Source: Bacillota bacterium (GTDB taxonomy: Bacteria; Bacillota; Sulfobacillia; JAJZYS01; JAJYTV01). Taken from it: DNA of 64,000 bases. The position numbers and the translations under genes are program-made. The notes beneath the pieces are model-generated. The model saw only the letters and a list, made by a program, of their open reading frames with translations, was not told the origin of the DNA and did not search any database. Position 1 is the stretch's first letter. Each line of letters starts with the position of its first letter. Shown here one piece after another: positions 28,308 through 38,069 of this stretch. The DNA lies in contig JAJZAT010000012.1 of the NCBI GenBank assembly GCA_021799275.1, positions 23,657 to 87,656 of the forward strand, given 5' to 3'.

Positions 28308-28615
28308 CTTCCTTCCGCAGAGATCAGTAAACCCGGCCTGAGTCCCCTATGGTGGTGGATCGCCGTCGACCGCCCGCGCCAACGGCCGCACTTGGGCACA
28401 GCCAGCAGTCGAAACGGCCTATGAGCGCGGTTCTCGGACCGATCCGAAATGCCACCGCCTACTCCTGGCACACTACCGTGGCCGCCACGCAGGTCGCAGC
28501 GCGAGGCATGACATGCTATCCGCTCTCGCCCCACCTCATCCGCGCATTCGCCGCAGCCCGGGGTCTCCATCCTTCACGCAGTAACGACGCGCGCCGACAA
28601 GAAGCCGCAGCGTTG
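28308..28615. other. intergenic region, no convincing gene
   Basis: Between the BNR gene and the lipoprotein remnant. A plus-strand frame of 95 codons (28349-28636) has no ribosome site and no family pattern. It probably contains decayed sequence of the duplicated lipoprotein gene and the BNR gene promoter, but I could not point to either. Confidence 0.4.
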
Positions 28616-28696
28616 CTAACAGGCGCCTCTGCTTAGGCAGCCGCCTCCGGCCAGCGCGAGAGCAGACACCAGGGCCATCACGATCCCGCTGCGCAT
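28616..28696 (-). pseudogene. remnant of a second copy of the lipoprotein gene
   Basis: From an ATG at 28696 with the same upstream sequence as the intact gene, the frame reads MRSGIVMALVSALALAG and then diverges after the lipobox region, stopping at 28616 after 26 residues. It aligns with MRRGILMALVSAFALAGC of the intact lipoprotein. The body of the gene is gone. A very short lipopeptide product is possible but not needed to explain the sequence. Confidence 0.7.
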
Positions 28697-28769
28697 CGAA
28701 CCACTCCCGCCAACGCGGCACCCATGGCGTCTCGTCCCTTTTGTACCTCTGATTCCACTCTACGCCATC
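28651..28769. repeat. direct repeat, copy 2 (lipoprotein 5' end and upstream region)
   Basis: Second copy of 27078-27196. Similarity ends at GCCATC (28769) on the right and just past the lipobox codons on the left. The better conservation of the non-coding part suggests a recent event or selection on a shared control region. Confidence 0.9.
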
Positions 28770-28857
28770 TGACTCCGCCCGACCACCTCGGCCGGCGGGA
28801 ATCCGCCGTCGGGCCGGGTCCGCGGGGTTCGCGGGGTTCGCGGCCGGCGTGGAAGAA

Positions 28858-28892
28858 GGCCGGTCCCGTGCGGCACCCCGCACGAGACCGGC
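28858..28892 (-). terminator. intrinsic terminator of the T-box operon
   Basis: GGCCGGTC-CGTGCGG pairs with CCGCACG-GACCGGCC across a small internal bulge, followed on the minus strand by TTCTTCC. It lies about 45 bases past the dgt stop. Confidence 0.75.
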
Positions 28893-28935
28893 CCCGTAGA
28901 TGGTTCTCCTCTACAGCCGCCCATGCGGCCGCCCC

Positions 28936-29928
28936 TCAGTTCTCCTCGGCCCGCCAGGGCCTCGGCAGGAAGTGCTGGGCGTAGACCGAGATGGCGAAGT
29001 GGTCCGTCATGCCCGCGCAGTAGTCCCGCACCCCGGCGTCGCCGTCGGCGCTGCCCTCCGGCAGCAGCTCCGGATGCTCGCGGAAGTGGATGTAAAGCGT
29101 CCGCAGGAGCCCTTCCGCCTTCTTCTCCTCCACCTTCGGCGGCGAGCCGAAGTAGACGCGCTGGAAGAGGAACTGCCTCAGTTCCTCGAGGGCGTCCTTC
29201 TCCCGCTGCCGCATCGCCACCTCAGGCCGTCCCTGGGACTCCGCGAGCACCGCCTCGACGAGGCGGCCGATCCGTTCGGAGTGGCGGTGGCCCAGCACCT
29301 CGATCGGCGCGGCGGGCAGGTCCTCCGGGCCGAGGATCTGTGCGCGCATCGCGTCGTCGATGTCGTGGTTCACGTAGGCGATGCGGTCCGCGAGGTGCAC
29401 GAGCCTCGCCTCGAGCGTCGAGGGCGTGCCGCCCGCCGTGTGCTGCGCGATGCCGTTCCGCACCTCCTGCGTCAGGTTGAGGCCGCCTGGCCGCTCCAGC
29501 ACGTCGACGACCCGCAGGCTCTGCTCGAAGTGGCGGAAGCCACCCGGCACGAGCTCGTCCAGCACGCGCTCGCCGGCGTGGCCGAAGGGCGTGTGGCCGA
29601 TGTCGTGCGCGAGGGCGATCGCCTCGGTGAGATCCTCGTTGAGCGAGAGCGCCCGCGCCAGGGTGCGCGCGATCTGCGCCACCTCGAGCGTGTGCGTCAG
29701 GCGCGTGCGGTAGTGGTCGCCCTCGGCGGCGATGAAGACCTGCGTCTTGTCCTTGAGCCGCCGGAAGGCCTTGGCGTGGATGATGCGGTCGCGGTCGCGC
29801 TGGAAGGCCGTGCGCACGGGGTCCGGCTCCTCCGGACGCTGCCTGCCCCGCGACAGGGCGGCCTTGGCTGCCCAGGGCGCCAGGATGCGCTCCTCGATAC
29901 CCTCCTGCCGCTCGCGCGGCGTCGTCAT
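28936..29928 (-). CDS. dgt: dGTP triphosphohydrolase-like HD protein
   Basis: 330 residues, the length of the type-2 dGTPase-like group. RTRLTHTLEVAQIAR gives the first His, ALAHDIGHTPFGHAGE the HD metal pair, and HLADRIAYVNHDIDD the distal Asp. The family hydrolyses deoxynucleoside triphosphates to the nucleoside and triphosphate. It overlaps the DUF885-like gene by four bases and is the last gene of the glyQ operon. Confidence 0.93.
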   Translation of the reverse strand: MTTPRERQEGIEERILAPWAAKAALSRGRQRPEEPDPVRTAFQRDRDRIIHAKAFRRLKDKTQVFIAAEGDHYRTRLTHTLEVAQIARTLARALSLNEDLTEAIALAHDIGHTPFGHAGERVLDELVPGGFRHFEQSLRVVDVLERPGGLNLTQEVRNGIAQHTAGGTPSTLEARLVHLADRIAYVNHDIDDAMRAQILGPEDLPAAPIEVLGHRHSERIGRLVEAVLAESQGRPEVAMRQREKDALEELRQFLFQRVYFGSPPKVEEKKAEGLLRTLYIHFREHPELLPEGSADGDAGVRDYCAGMTDHFAISVYAQHFLPRPWRAEEN

Positions 29929-31349
29929 GCCCCCACCTCCTCCGGCAGTCCTCCCCGCTGGAGAATGCGGCCATGCGCCGCCGCGGGGCTCTCGCCGCCA
30001 GCGACGCGCCGTCGCACCTCCTCACTGATCGCCTGCTCGAGCCAGAAGGGCGCCGCCCCGAGCAGCGGCTGGCGCCAGATGGCCGCGAGCTCCGCCTGAC
30101 GGAACTCCTCCGGCAGTCCCTGCGGCCTGCCGAGGAGATCGAGGATCCGCCGCTCGTCCGCAAGCCCGGCGTGCAAGGCCACGTCGGCGAACGCCCTGGC
30201 TGCACGCTGCGCCGCGTCGAGCGCCTGCAGGAGCTGCACCTTCGGGCGCTGGAGGCGCTGCGCGACGTACCCCGCCGCGTACTGGGACCAGCCGAGCGCG
30301 ACGTATGGCGACAGCATGATGCGGCTCGCCATGTCCCGCGCCGGCGCCGAGGAGAAGAGAAGATGGCTGCCCGGCACGCCACCCTGGGCGGTCGTCAGCA
30401 CGAGCCGGCTGCGCATGTGCATGACCTGCATCGGTCCCTGCCCCGCGAAGACGAGCATCCGTCCGGGGCTGCGGGCGTCTCCGGGCACATACGCCGTGAG
30501 CGGCAGGAGGCCGTGCAGGTGCGCGGGCCCCGGCCGCCACTCCGGGCTCGGCACCGCGGGGAAGTCGCCGCCGACCGCCGCCAGCAGCTCCGCCTGGGCA
30601 TCCTCGTAGGCCGCCATGAGCTCCTGCGGCCCCTCGGGGCAGTCCTCGCCCATGTCCTCGAGAATCTCGGCGATGTCCCGGCCCGGCGCGATCTCCCGCC
30701 CGAGCCGCGCCACCTCGAGGAGTTCCGCGTCGAGGCGCAGCAGCGCCGCCTCCGCCAGCTCCTTCGGCACGACGTAGCTGCCGAGCTCGTCCCACATCAG
30801 TTCATGGTAGGCGTGCGGACCCATGGTCTCCCCGGGCGACGCCGTCTCCCGCGCCGCGTCGAGCAGGCGGACGTAGTGCTCGAGGGCCATGAAGGCCTTC
30901 GCCTTCGGTTCGCCCTGGTCGCTCTCCTCCGGCTTCGCGCCGATCGCGATCAGGAGCCCCGCCGCGAGCGCCGCGGCCCGCGCCGCCTGATCGAGAGCCT
31001 GCGGGTCCTGGCCGGGTCCAACGGCGCCGCCGAGCGCGTCCGGAATCGCCCGCCAGACCTGCTCGCGGGCCTCGTCCCTCAGTTCGGACTGCACGAGGGC
31101 CGTCAGGACCGCCTCCGCGATCGACGCGGGCCCTTGGTCGTCCGCCTGCCGCAGGGCGCGCCGGGCCAGGCGCATGCCTGGCCCTTCGCCGATCTCCCTT
31201 GCCCATTCCTTGGCCTGCGAGCGCCGCCGCTCGAGCGCCGCCGCATCCCGGGGCCCGAAGCCCCCGAAAGGCAGGCCGAGCTCCTGGCGCACGGCCGGGA
31301 AGGCCTCGAGATACCAGGCCCCGAGGGCCTCGAGCTGTGCCTCGATCAT
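29925..31349 (-). CDS. DUF885-like helical protein lacking the metal-binding motif
   Basis: 474 residues, mostly helical. The C-terminal third (about 300-400) follows the DUF885 carboxypeptidase-like layout: LTAYVPGDARSPGRM, then GGVPGSHL where the family has HExxPGHHLQ, then SPYVALGWSQYAAGYV matching its GWxxYAE segment. Only one of the motif histidines remains and the Glu is absent, so zinc peptidase activity is unlikely. The ATG at 31349 shares one base with the ppdK stop (TGATG); the frame upstream belongs to ppdK antisense reading. Tight coupling with ppdK and dgt suggests a real, conserved product. Family assignment is inferred from pattern. Confidence 0.7.
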   Translation of the reverse strand: MIEAQLEALGAWYLEAFPAVRQELGLPFGGFGPRDAAALERRRSQAKEWAREIGEGPGMRLARRALRQADDQGPASIAEAVLTALVQSELRDEAREQVWRAIPDALGGAVGPGQDPQALDQAARAAALAAGLLIAIGAKPEESDQGEPKAKAFMALEHYVRLLDAARETASPGETMGPHAYHELMWDELGSYVVPKELAEAALLRLDAELLEVARLGREIAPGRDIAEILEDMGEDCPEGPQELMAAYEDAQAELLAAVGGDFPAVPSPEWRPGPAHLHGLLPLTAYVPGDARSPGRMLVFAGQGPMQVMHMRSRLVLTTAQGGVPGSHLLFSSAPARDMASRIMLSPYVALGWSQYAAGYVAQRLQRPKVQLLQALDAAQRAARAFADVALHAGLADERRILDLLGRPQGLPEEFRQAELAAIWRQPLLGAAPFWLEQAISEEVRRRVAGGESPAAAHGRILQRGGLPEEVGA

Positions 31350-33988
31350 CAGTCCTCGAGGGCAGCGCGGGCTGCCGAGATCCTGGCGATCGGCACGCGG
31401 TAGGGGGAGCAGGAGACGTAGTTGAGGCCCGCGCGGTGGCAGAACGCGATCGACTGCGGCTCGCCGCCGTGCTCGCCGCAGATGCCCACCTTGAGTTCGG
31501 GCTTGCGCGAGCGGCCGCGCGCCACGCCGAGCTCGACGAGCTGGCCGACGCCGCTCTGGTCCAGCACCGCGAACGGGTTCTGCGGCAGCACCTTGTCCTC
31601 GAGGTAGCGGGTGAGGAACTTCGCCTCGGCGTCGTCGCGGCTGAAGCCGAACGTCGTCTGCGTCAGGTCGTTCGTGCCGAACGAGAAGAAGTCGGCGTGC
31701 TCCGCGATGTCGTACGCCAGGAGGCACGCCCGCGGGATCTCGAGCATCGTGCCCACCTTGAGCGGCAGCTCGCGGCCCGTCTCGCGCTGCACCTCGTCAT
31801 GCACCTGCACGACCATCTTGCGGGTGATCTCGAGCTCCTTCGGGTCGCCGACGAGCGGGATCATCACCTCGGGCCTGGCGTCGACGCCCTCCGAGAGCAG
31901 GCGCGCGGCGGCCTGGTAGACGGCCCTCGCCTGCATCTCGTAGATCTCCGGATAGATGAGGCCGAGGCGGCAGCCGCGGAAGCCGAGCATCGGGTTGAAC
32001 TCCGAGAGCGCCCGCGCCTTGCGCAGCAGGTCGGACTTGCGCCGGTACTCCTCGCTGCCCTGCTCGTCCTTGGCGCGCATCACGGCGATGTCGACGGCGA
32101 GTTCCTCGACGTCGGGCAGGAATTCGTGCAGCGGCGGGTCGAGCAGGCGGATCGTCACGGGCAGGCCCTGCATCGCCTTGAGGATGCCGTAGAAGTCGCC
32201 CTCCTGCATCGGCAGGAGGCGGCTCAGCGCCGCCCTGCGGTCCTCCTCGGTGTCGGCGAGGATCATCTCCTGCACCACCGGCAGGCGGTCCTGGGCCATG
32301 AACATGTGCTCGGTGCGGCAGAGGCCGACGCCGCCGGCGCCGAAGGAGCGTGCCCGCTCGGCGTCCTCGGGGGTGTCGGCGTTCGCCATGACGCCGAGCC
32401 GGCGGATCTCGTCGGCCCAGCGCAAGAGCTCCGCCGTCTCGCCGCCGAGCTGCGGCTCCACCATGCCCACCTCGCCCAGGAAGACGCGGCCGGTGGCGCC
32501 GTCGATCGAGATGACGTCGTCCTCGTGCAGGGTGCGTCCCGCCACCTGCAGCTCCTTGCGCATCAGGTCGATCCTGAGGGACTCGCAGCCGACGATGCAG
32601 GGCTTGCCCATGCCGCGGGCCACGATCGCCGCGTGGCAGGTCATGCCGCCGCGGGACGTCAGGACGCCCTGCGCCAGCACGATGCCGTGGATGTCGTCGG
32701 GCGCCGTCTCGGGCCGCACCAGGATCACGCGATGGCCGACGCGGCCGAGCTCCTCGGCGGTGTCGGCGTCGAACGTGATGCGCCCGGTGGCGGCTCCCGG
32801 CGAGGCCGGCAGGCCCTTCGCCAGCACCTCGTTCGAGGCCGCGGGGTCGACGCCGCGGTGCAGCAGCTGGTCGATCTGCTCCGGCGTCACGCGGCGGATC
32901 GCCTCCGCCTTGTCGATCCTGCCCTCGTGCACGAGGTCCACGGCCACCTTCACGGCGGCGCGCGCCGAGCGCTTGCCGCTGCGCGTCTGCAGGAGGTAGA
33001 GCTTGCCGTCCTCGATCGTGAACTCGATGTCCTGCATGTCGCTGTAATGCTTCTCAAGGAGGTCCGCCACCCGCTCCACCTCGGCGTAGGCGGCCGGGAT
33101 GTCCTCCGCGAGGACGTTGATCTCCTTCGGCGTGCGGATGCCCGCCACGACGTCCTCGCCCTGCGCCTGCGTCAGGTACTCCCCGTAGAGCACCTTCTCG
33201 CCGGTGTTGGGGTTGCGCGTGAAGAGCACGCCCGTGCCGGAGCTGGGGCTCAGGTTGCCGAAGACCATGGCCTGGACGTTGACGGCGGTACCGAGATCGT
33301 CGGGGATCTGGTTGATCTTGCGGTAGACCTTGGCGCGCGGGTTCTCCCAGGAGTCGAACACGGCCCGCACGGCGAGCATCAGCTGCTCCTTCGGCTCCTC
33401 CGGGAAGGGCCTGCCGGTCTGCCGCTGCACCAGCTCGAGGTAGCGGGCGATGACGTGCTCGAGCTCGCCCTCGCCCAGCTGGTGGTCGTGCTCCACGCCG
33501 GCGTGCTCGCGCACGTCGGAGAGGATCTTCTCGAAGGCGCTGTGGTCCATGTGCAGCACGACGTTGCCGAACATCTGGATGAAGCGGCGGTGGCAGTCGA
33601 GCGCGAAGCGCCTGCCGGCGCGGCGGCCGAGCGCCTCCGTGGTCTTGGGATTGAGGCCGAGGTTCAAAATCGTGTCCATCATGCCGGGCATGGAGACGGC
33701 GGCGCCGGAGCGCACCGAGACGAGCAGCGGGTTCTCCTCGTCGCCGAAGTGCTTGCCGAGCCGCTCCTCGAGCACCTGAACCTCCTGCCAGATCGCGTCC
33801 TCGAGTCCCTCGGGGAACTTCTGGCCCAGCGAGTTGTAGACGTTGCAGGCCTGGGCGGACACCGTGAAGCCTGGCGGGACCGGCAGGCCCACCTTGGTCA
33901 TCTCCGCGAGGTTCGCACCCTTGCCGCCGAGACGCGCGCGGTCGTCCTTCGAGCCCTCCTCGAAGCGGAACACGAGCTTCTCCGTCAC
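31349..33988 (-). CDS. ppdK: pyruvate, phosphate dikinase
   Basis: 879 residues, full length. N-terminal ATP-grasp domain (GGKGANLAEMTKVGLPVPPGFTVS), phosphohistidine domain with GGMTCHAAIVARGMGKPC (swivelling catalytic His), and C-terminal PEP/pyruvate barrel with VGICGEHGG. It interconverts pyruvate, ATP and phosphate with PEP, AMP and pyrophosphate. The GTG start at 33988 has GGGAGG eight bases upstream; the open frame further 5' has no such site. Its dedicated regulator gene lies two bases upstream. Confidence 0.97.
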   Translation of the reverse strand: MTEKLVFRFEEGSKDDRARLGGKGANLAEMTKVGLPVPPGFTVSAQACNVYNSLGQKFPEGLEDAIWQEVQVLEERLGKHFGDEENPLLVSVRSGAAVSMPGMMDTILNLGLNPKTTEALGRRAGRRFALDCHRRFIQMFGNVVLHMDHSAFEKILSDVREHAGVEHDHQLGEGELEHVIARYLELVQRQTGRPFPEEPKEQLMLAVRAVFDSWENPRAKVYRKINQIPDDLGTAVNVQAMVFGNLSPSSGTGVLFTRNPNTGEKVLYGEYLTQAQGEDVVAGIRTPKEINVLAEDIPAAYAEVERVADLLEKHYSDMQDIEFTIEDGKLYLLQTRSGKRSARAAVKVAVDLVHEGRIDKAEAIRRVTPEQIDQLLHRGVDPAASNEVLAKGLPASPGAATGRITFDADTAEELGRVGHRVILVRPETAPDDIHGIVLAQGVLTSRGGMTCHAAIVARGMGKPCIVGCESLRIDLMRKELQVAGRTLHEDDVISIDGATGRVFLGEVGMVEPQLGGETAELLRWADEIRRLGVMANADTPEDAERARSFGAGGVGLCRTEHMFMAQDRLPVVQEMILADTEEDRRAALSRLLPMQEGDFYGILKAMQGLPVTIRLLDPPLHEFLPDVEELAVDIAVMRAKDEQGSEEYRRKSDLLRKARALSEFNPMLGFRGCRLGLIYPEIYEMQARAVYQAAARLLSEGVDARPEVMIPLVGDPKELEITRKMVVQVHDEVQRETGRELPLKVGTMLEIPRACLLAYDIAEHADFFSFGTNDLTQTTFGFSRDDAEAKFLTRYLEDKVLPQNPFAVLDQSGVGQLVELGVARGRSRKPELKVGICGEHGGEPQSIAFCHRAGLNYVSCSPYRVPIARISAARAALED

Positions 33989-33990
33989 TG

Positions 33991-34836
33991 TCAGGCCCTC
34001 CCAAGAATGTCGAGAATGTAGTTCGCGGTCTCCTCGACCGCACGCTGCGACACGTCGATCACCGTGCATCCGAGACGCTTGTAGACCCTGTCCGCGTGCT
34101 CGAGCTCCTCGAGGATGCGGCCGAGGTCCGCGTAACGCGATCCGGCGCCGAGGCCGAGGCTCCTCAGGCGCTCGGTCCGGATCTGCAGCAGGTTCTCCGG
34201 GTTGATCGTCAGGCCGATGATCTTGCGCGGCGAAATCTGGTAGAGCTCGTCGGGCAGATCCGCCTCCGGCACGATCGGCACGTTCGCCACCTTGATCTGG
34301 CGGTGCGCGAGGTACATCGACGTCGGGGTCTTCGACGTGCGCGAGACACCGAGCAACACGACGTCGGCGCGCAGGATGCCTGCGGGATCCTTGCCGTCGT
34401 CGTAGCGCACCGCGAACTCCACCGCCTCGACGCGGCGGAAGTAGCGGGCGTCGAGCTGGTGCACGAGGCCCGGCGTGCGGCTGGGAGCGGCCGAGAGCGC
34501 GGCCTGCAGCCCGTCCAGCACCGGACCCATCACGTCCGCGTACGGCAGGCCCGCGGCCTCGCAGTGGCGGACGATCGACGCCCGCAGCTCCGGCAGGATG
34601 ATCGTGAACACGACCGCGCAGGGCATGCGCTGCAGTCCCTGCATCACCTGCAGGAACTCGCCTTCGGTCGTCACGTGCGGATAGCGCCGCACCTCGATCG
34701 GATGCCCAGGAAACTGGCTCGCGGCCGCCTGGGCCACCAGTTCCGCCGTCTCCCCGAGCGCGTCCGAGATGACGACCACCAGCGCCGCCTCGCCGCCCGA
34801 GCCGCTATTCCCTGTCAGAGCGGCCACCTCCTTCAC
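33991..34836 (-). CDS. yqfL: PPDK regulatory protein (bifunctional kinase/phosphorylase)
   Basis: 281 residues. P-loop-like GVSRTSKTPTSMYLA and the DUF299 pattern throughout (VVISDALGETAELVAQAAASQF, KIIGLTINPENL). It switches PPDK off and on by ADP-dependent phosphorylation of a Thr near the catalytic His and by phosphate-dependent removal. The GTG overlaps the glyS stop (GTGA); a strong AAGGAGG lies just inside this start, so initiation slightly downstream is possible. Directly followed by ppdK. Confidence 0.95.
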   Translation of the reverse strand: MKEVAALTGNSGSGGEAALVVVISDALGETAELVAQAAASQFPGHPIEVRRYPHVTTEGEFLQVMQGLQRMPCAVVFTIILPELRASIVRHCEAAGLPYADVMGPVLDGLQAALSAAPSRTPGLVHQLDARYFRRVEAVEFAVRYDDGKDPAGILRADVVLLGVSRTSKTPTSMYLAHRQIKVANVPIVPEADLPDELYQISPRKIIGLTINPENLLQIRTERLRSLGLGAGSRYADLGRILEELEHADRVYKRLGCTVIDVSQRAVEETANYILDILGRA

Positions 34837-36871
34837 TCTCCCGCGCTCAGCGCGGCGATCTCCGCAACCCGTGAAAGCGCCACGTGCGCCCGGTGGAGGA
34901 GAGCCTGGCGCCGCAGGCGCACGTCCTCCTCCTCCGCCATCACCATCGCCGCGGCGAAGAAGCGGTCGAGCGGCTCGAAGAGCCCCGCCGCGCGCCTCAG
35001 GTAGCCGAGGTAGTCGCGCCGGGAGAGCAGGTCCCTGCCCTCGGCGTCGAGCGCCGCAACCTCCTGCAGCAGCTCCCGCTCGGCACCCTCGGCGCCCTCG
35101 GTGCTGCCCTCCCGCGCGAGGTTCTTCGCCCGGCGCGCCGCCTGGACGAGCCGCGTCCAGGCCTCGCCCTGCGCTGCCTGCTGCAGGGCCTCGATCCGCG
35201 GCATGACCTCCGACGGATACTCTATGCCGCTCGCCAGCACCGCCTGCACGATGCGCGGGTCGTGGCCGAGTTCCTGAGCGCGGGCCGCGAGGCGCGCAGC
35301 GAGGAAGGGCCGCACCGCCGAAATCGCCTCGTCGGCCGTTTCGCCGAGCAGGTCGCGATAGCCGTCGGCGGCCGCCTGCAGGGCGGGAGCGAGGGCGAGC
35401 TGCGGCAAGGTCTCCCAGAGCCGGATCGCACCGATCGCCGCACGCCTGAGCCCGAAGGGGTCCTGGGATCCCGTCGGTCCCTTGCCGACCGCGAGGAAGC
35501 CGGCGAGCTGGTCCAGGCGGTCGGCGAGCGCCAGAAGGCGCCCCGCCTCGTCCCCGGGCAGTTCGTCGTCGCCGCCGCGCGGCCGCACCCGCGCCGCGAT
35601 CGCCCGTGCTACCGCGTCGTCCTCCCCGCCGAGGCGGGCGTAGACGCCGCCCATCGTACCCTCGAGCTCCGGCAGTTCGCGCACGAGCGCCGTGGCGCGG
35701 TCCGAGAGGGCGAGGGCGCCGGCCCTCTCCAGCACCGGCACGAGGTCCTCCCGCCCCGCCGCCTCGCCAAGCCGCGCGGCGAGCCTCTCAAGACGCTCGC
35801 TGCGGTCGTAGAGGCTGCCTAGGCGCGGCGCGTAGGCGATGCCCCTGAGCTCCTGCCGGCGCTCCGCGAAGGCGGTCTTCCGATCCTCGCGGTAGAAGAA
35901 GAGGGCGTCCGCGAGCCGCGCCGCCAGGACCGTCTCGTTGCCGCGCCGCACGATCGCCTCGTCGCCGCCGTTGCGCACGGCGCAGAAGCGCGCCGCGAGC
36001 CGGCCGTCGGCAGTGCGCAGCGGGAAGAAGCGCTGGTGGTGCACCATCGTCGCGACGAGCACCGGGTCCGGCACGTCCAGGTACTCCGCCGCGAAGGCGC
36101 CGACGAAGGCCTGCGGCCACTCGCAGAGGTCCGTGACCTCCTCGAGGAGCGGGAGGGACATCTCCGGCTGGAGTCCTTCGGCCGCGGCGGCCGCCCGCAC
36201 CATCGCCGCCACCTGATCGCGCCTCAGATTGCGGTCCGGTTCGACAAAGCTCCGGCGCAGCACCTCGTGGTAGTCCTGGGCCCCGCTCACCTCGTGCGGT
36301 CCCGGCGCCAGGACGCGGTGGCCGTACGTGACGCGACCGGCCGCGATGGGGCCGATCCCAACGGGCAGCACCTCCCCGTCGAGCAGGGCGAGCAGCCAGC
36401 CGAGCGGCCGCGGCAGGCGCGGCGCATCCTTGGCCCAGCGCATCGTGCGCGGAAAGTGGAAGGCACGCCCCGCCTCCGCGATTGCCTCGGCCATGATCTC
36501 GCCCGCCCCGCGGCCCGGCACCTCGCGGCGCAGGTAAAGGTAGGCCCCCGTCGGCGTCTCCCGCCGCTCGAGCTGCTCGGGCGGGACTTCCTGGCCGCGC
36601 GCGAAGCCGAGGGCCGCCTGGGTGTAGTTGCCCTCGTTGTCGAGGGCCGCCTTGAGGGATGGTCCGCGCACCTCCACGATGCGGTCGCTCTGGCGCGCCT
36701 TGAGGCCGTCGAGCACCGCGCAGAGCCGCCTCGGCGTCGAGTAGACGGCGGTTCGGGCGTCTTCTTCGAGGAGACCCGCCGCCTCGGCCGCAGCCCGCAG
36801 ACTGACGAGGAGTTCCTCGGCGGCGGGCGCGATGGTGCCGGACGGCAGTTCCGGAAAGCCGAACTCGACGA

Positions 36872-36881
<10 letters not shown>
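34833..36881 (-). CDS. glyS: glycyl-tRNA synthetase beta subunit
   Basis: 682 residues, full length. N-terminal [22 protein letters not shown] and the tRNA-binding and HD-like domains; the C-terminal DALR-like anticodon region is present. With GlyQ it forms the alpha2beta2 enzyme that charges tRNA-Gly. It overlaps glyQ by ten bases. Confidence 0.97.
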
Positions 36882-37756
<875 letters not shown>

Positions 37757-37783
37757 GGCCTTCGCCTCCCGGCCAAGAAGATA

Positions 37784-37995
37784 GGCGCCTCCGTCCCTCA
37801 GGGACGGGAGGCGCCTCCCGCGGTTCCACCCTGCTTCCCCCTTGCGGGGGCCACTCTTCGAAGGGGCTTTACTGACGGCCGACGGCCGTGTTCCTCCCCG
37901 GGCTTGCGGGCGCCGGACACGCCGTGAGCCGGCCCGGCTTCCACCTCCCCGGGCTCGCTTGGCAGCTCGGCGGGGCGTTTCCCTCCCGCGCATTG
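37784..37995 (-). promoter_or_regulatory. T-box riboswitch (glycine type) with intrinsic terminator
   Basis: On the minus strand the leader holds GAGTGG, a stem III hairpin (CCCCC-GCAA-GGGGG), then the hallmark AGGGTGGAACCGCG (37819-37832), then a terminator hairpin (37784-37815: GGCGCCTCC.GTCCC, loop TGA, complementary arm) followed by TATCTTCTT. The bulge UGGA would pair with a tRNA ending U73-CCA; U73 is the tRNA-Gly discriminator base. Uncharged tRNA-Gly should favour the antiterminator and switch on glyQ and the genes behind it. Stem I begins near 37990; I could not fix the specifier codon by eye. A -35-like TTGACT lies at 38031-38036. Confidence 0.92.
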
Positions 37996-38069
37996 CCTTC
38001 GATAACCAGAGTGCCAAGGGTCAGGTCGGAAGTCAAGTTGCGAACGGCCTGCCCCGAATGACCATGCCT

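Noticed and set aside
28349..28636. Plus-strand 95-codon frame between the BNR gene and dgt
   Set aside because: No ribosome site, no recognisable pattern, and it overlaps the lipoprotein remnant on the other strand.
28820..28846. Short direct repeat (GCGGGGTTC twice) before dgt
   Set aside because: Two units of nine bases in GC-rich DNA; no further copies, probably chance slippage.
31199..34021. Long plus-strand open frame of 940 codons opposite ppdK
   Set aside because: It is the mirror of ppdK codon usage in GC-rich DNA: rich in Arg, Leu and His with no family pattern and no ribosome site. The minus-strand gene explains the region.
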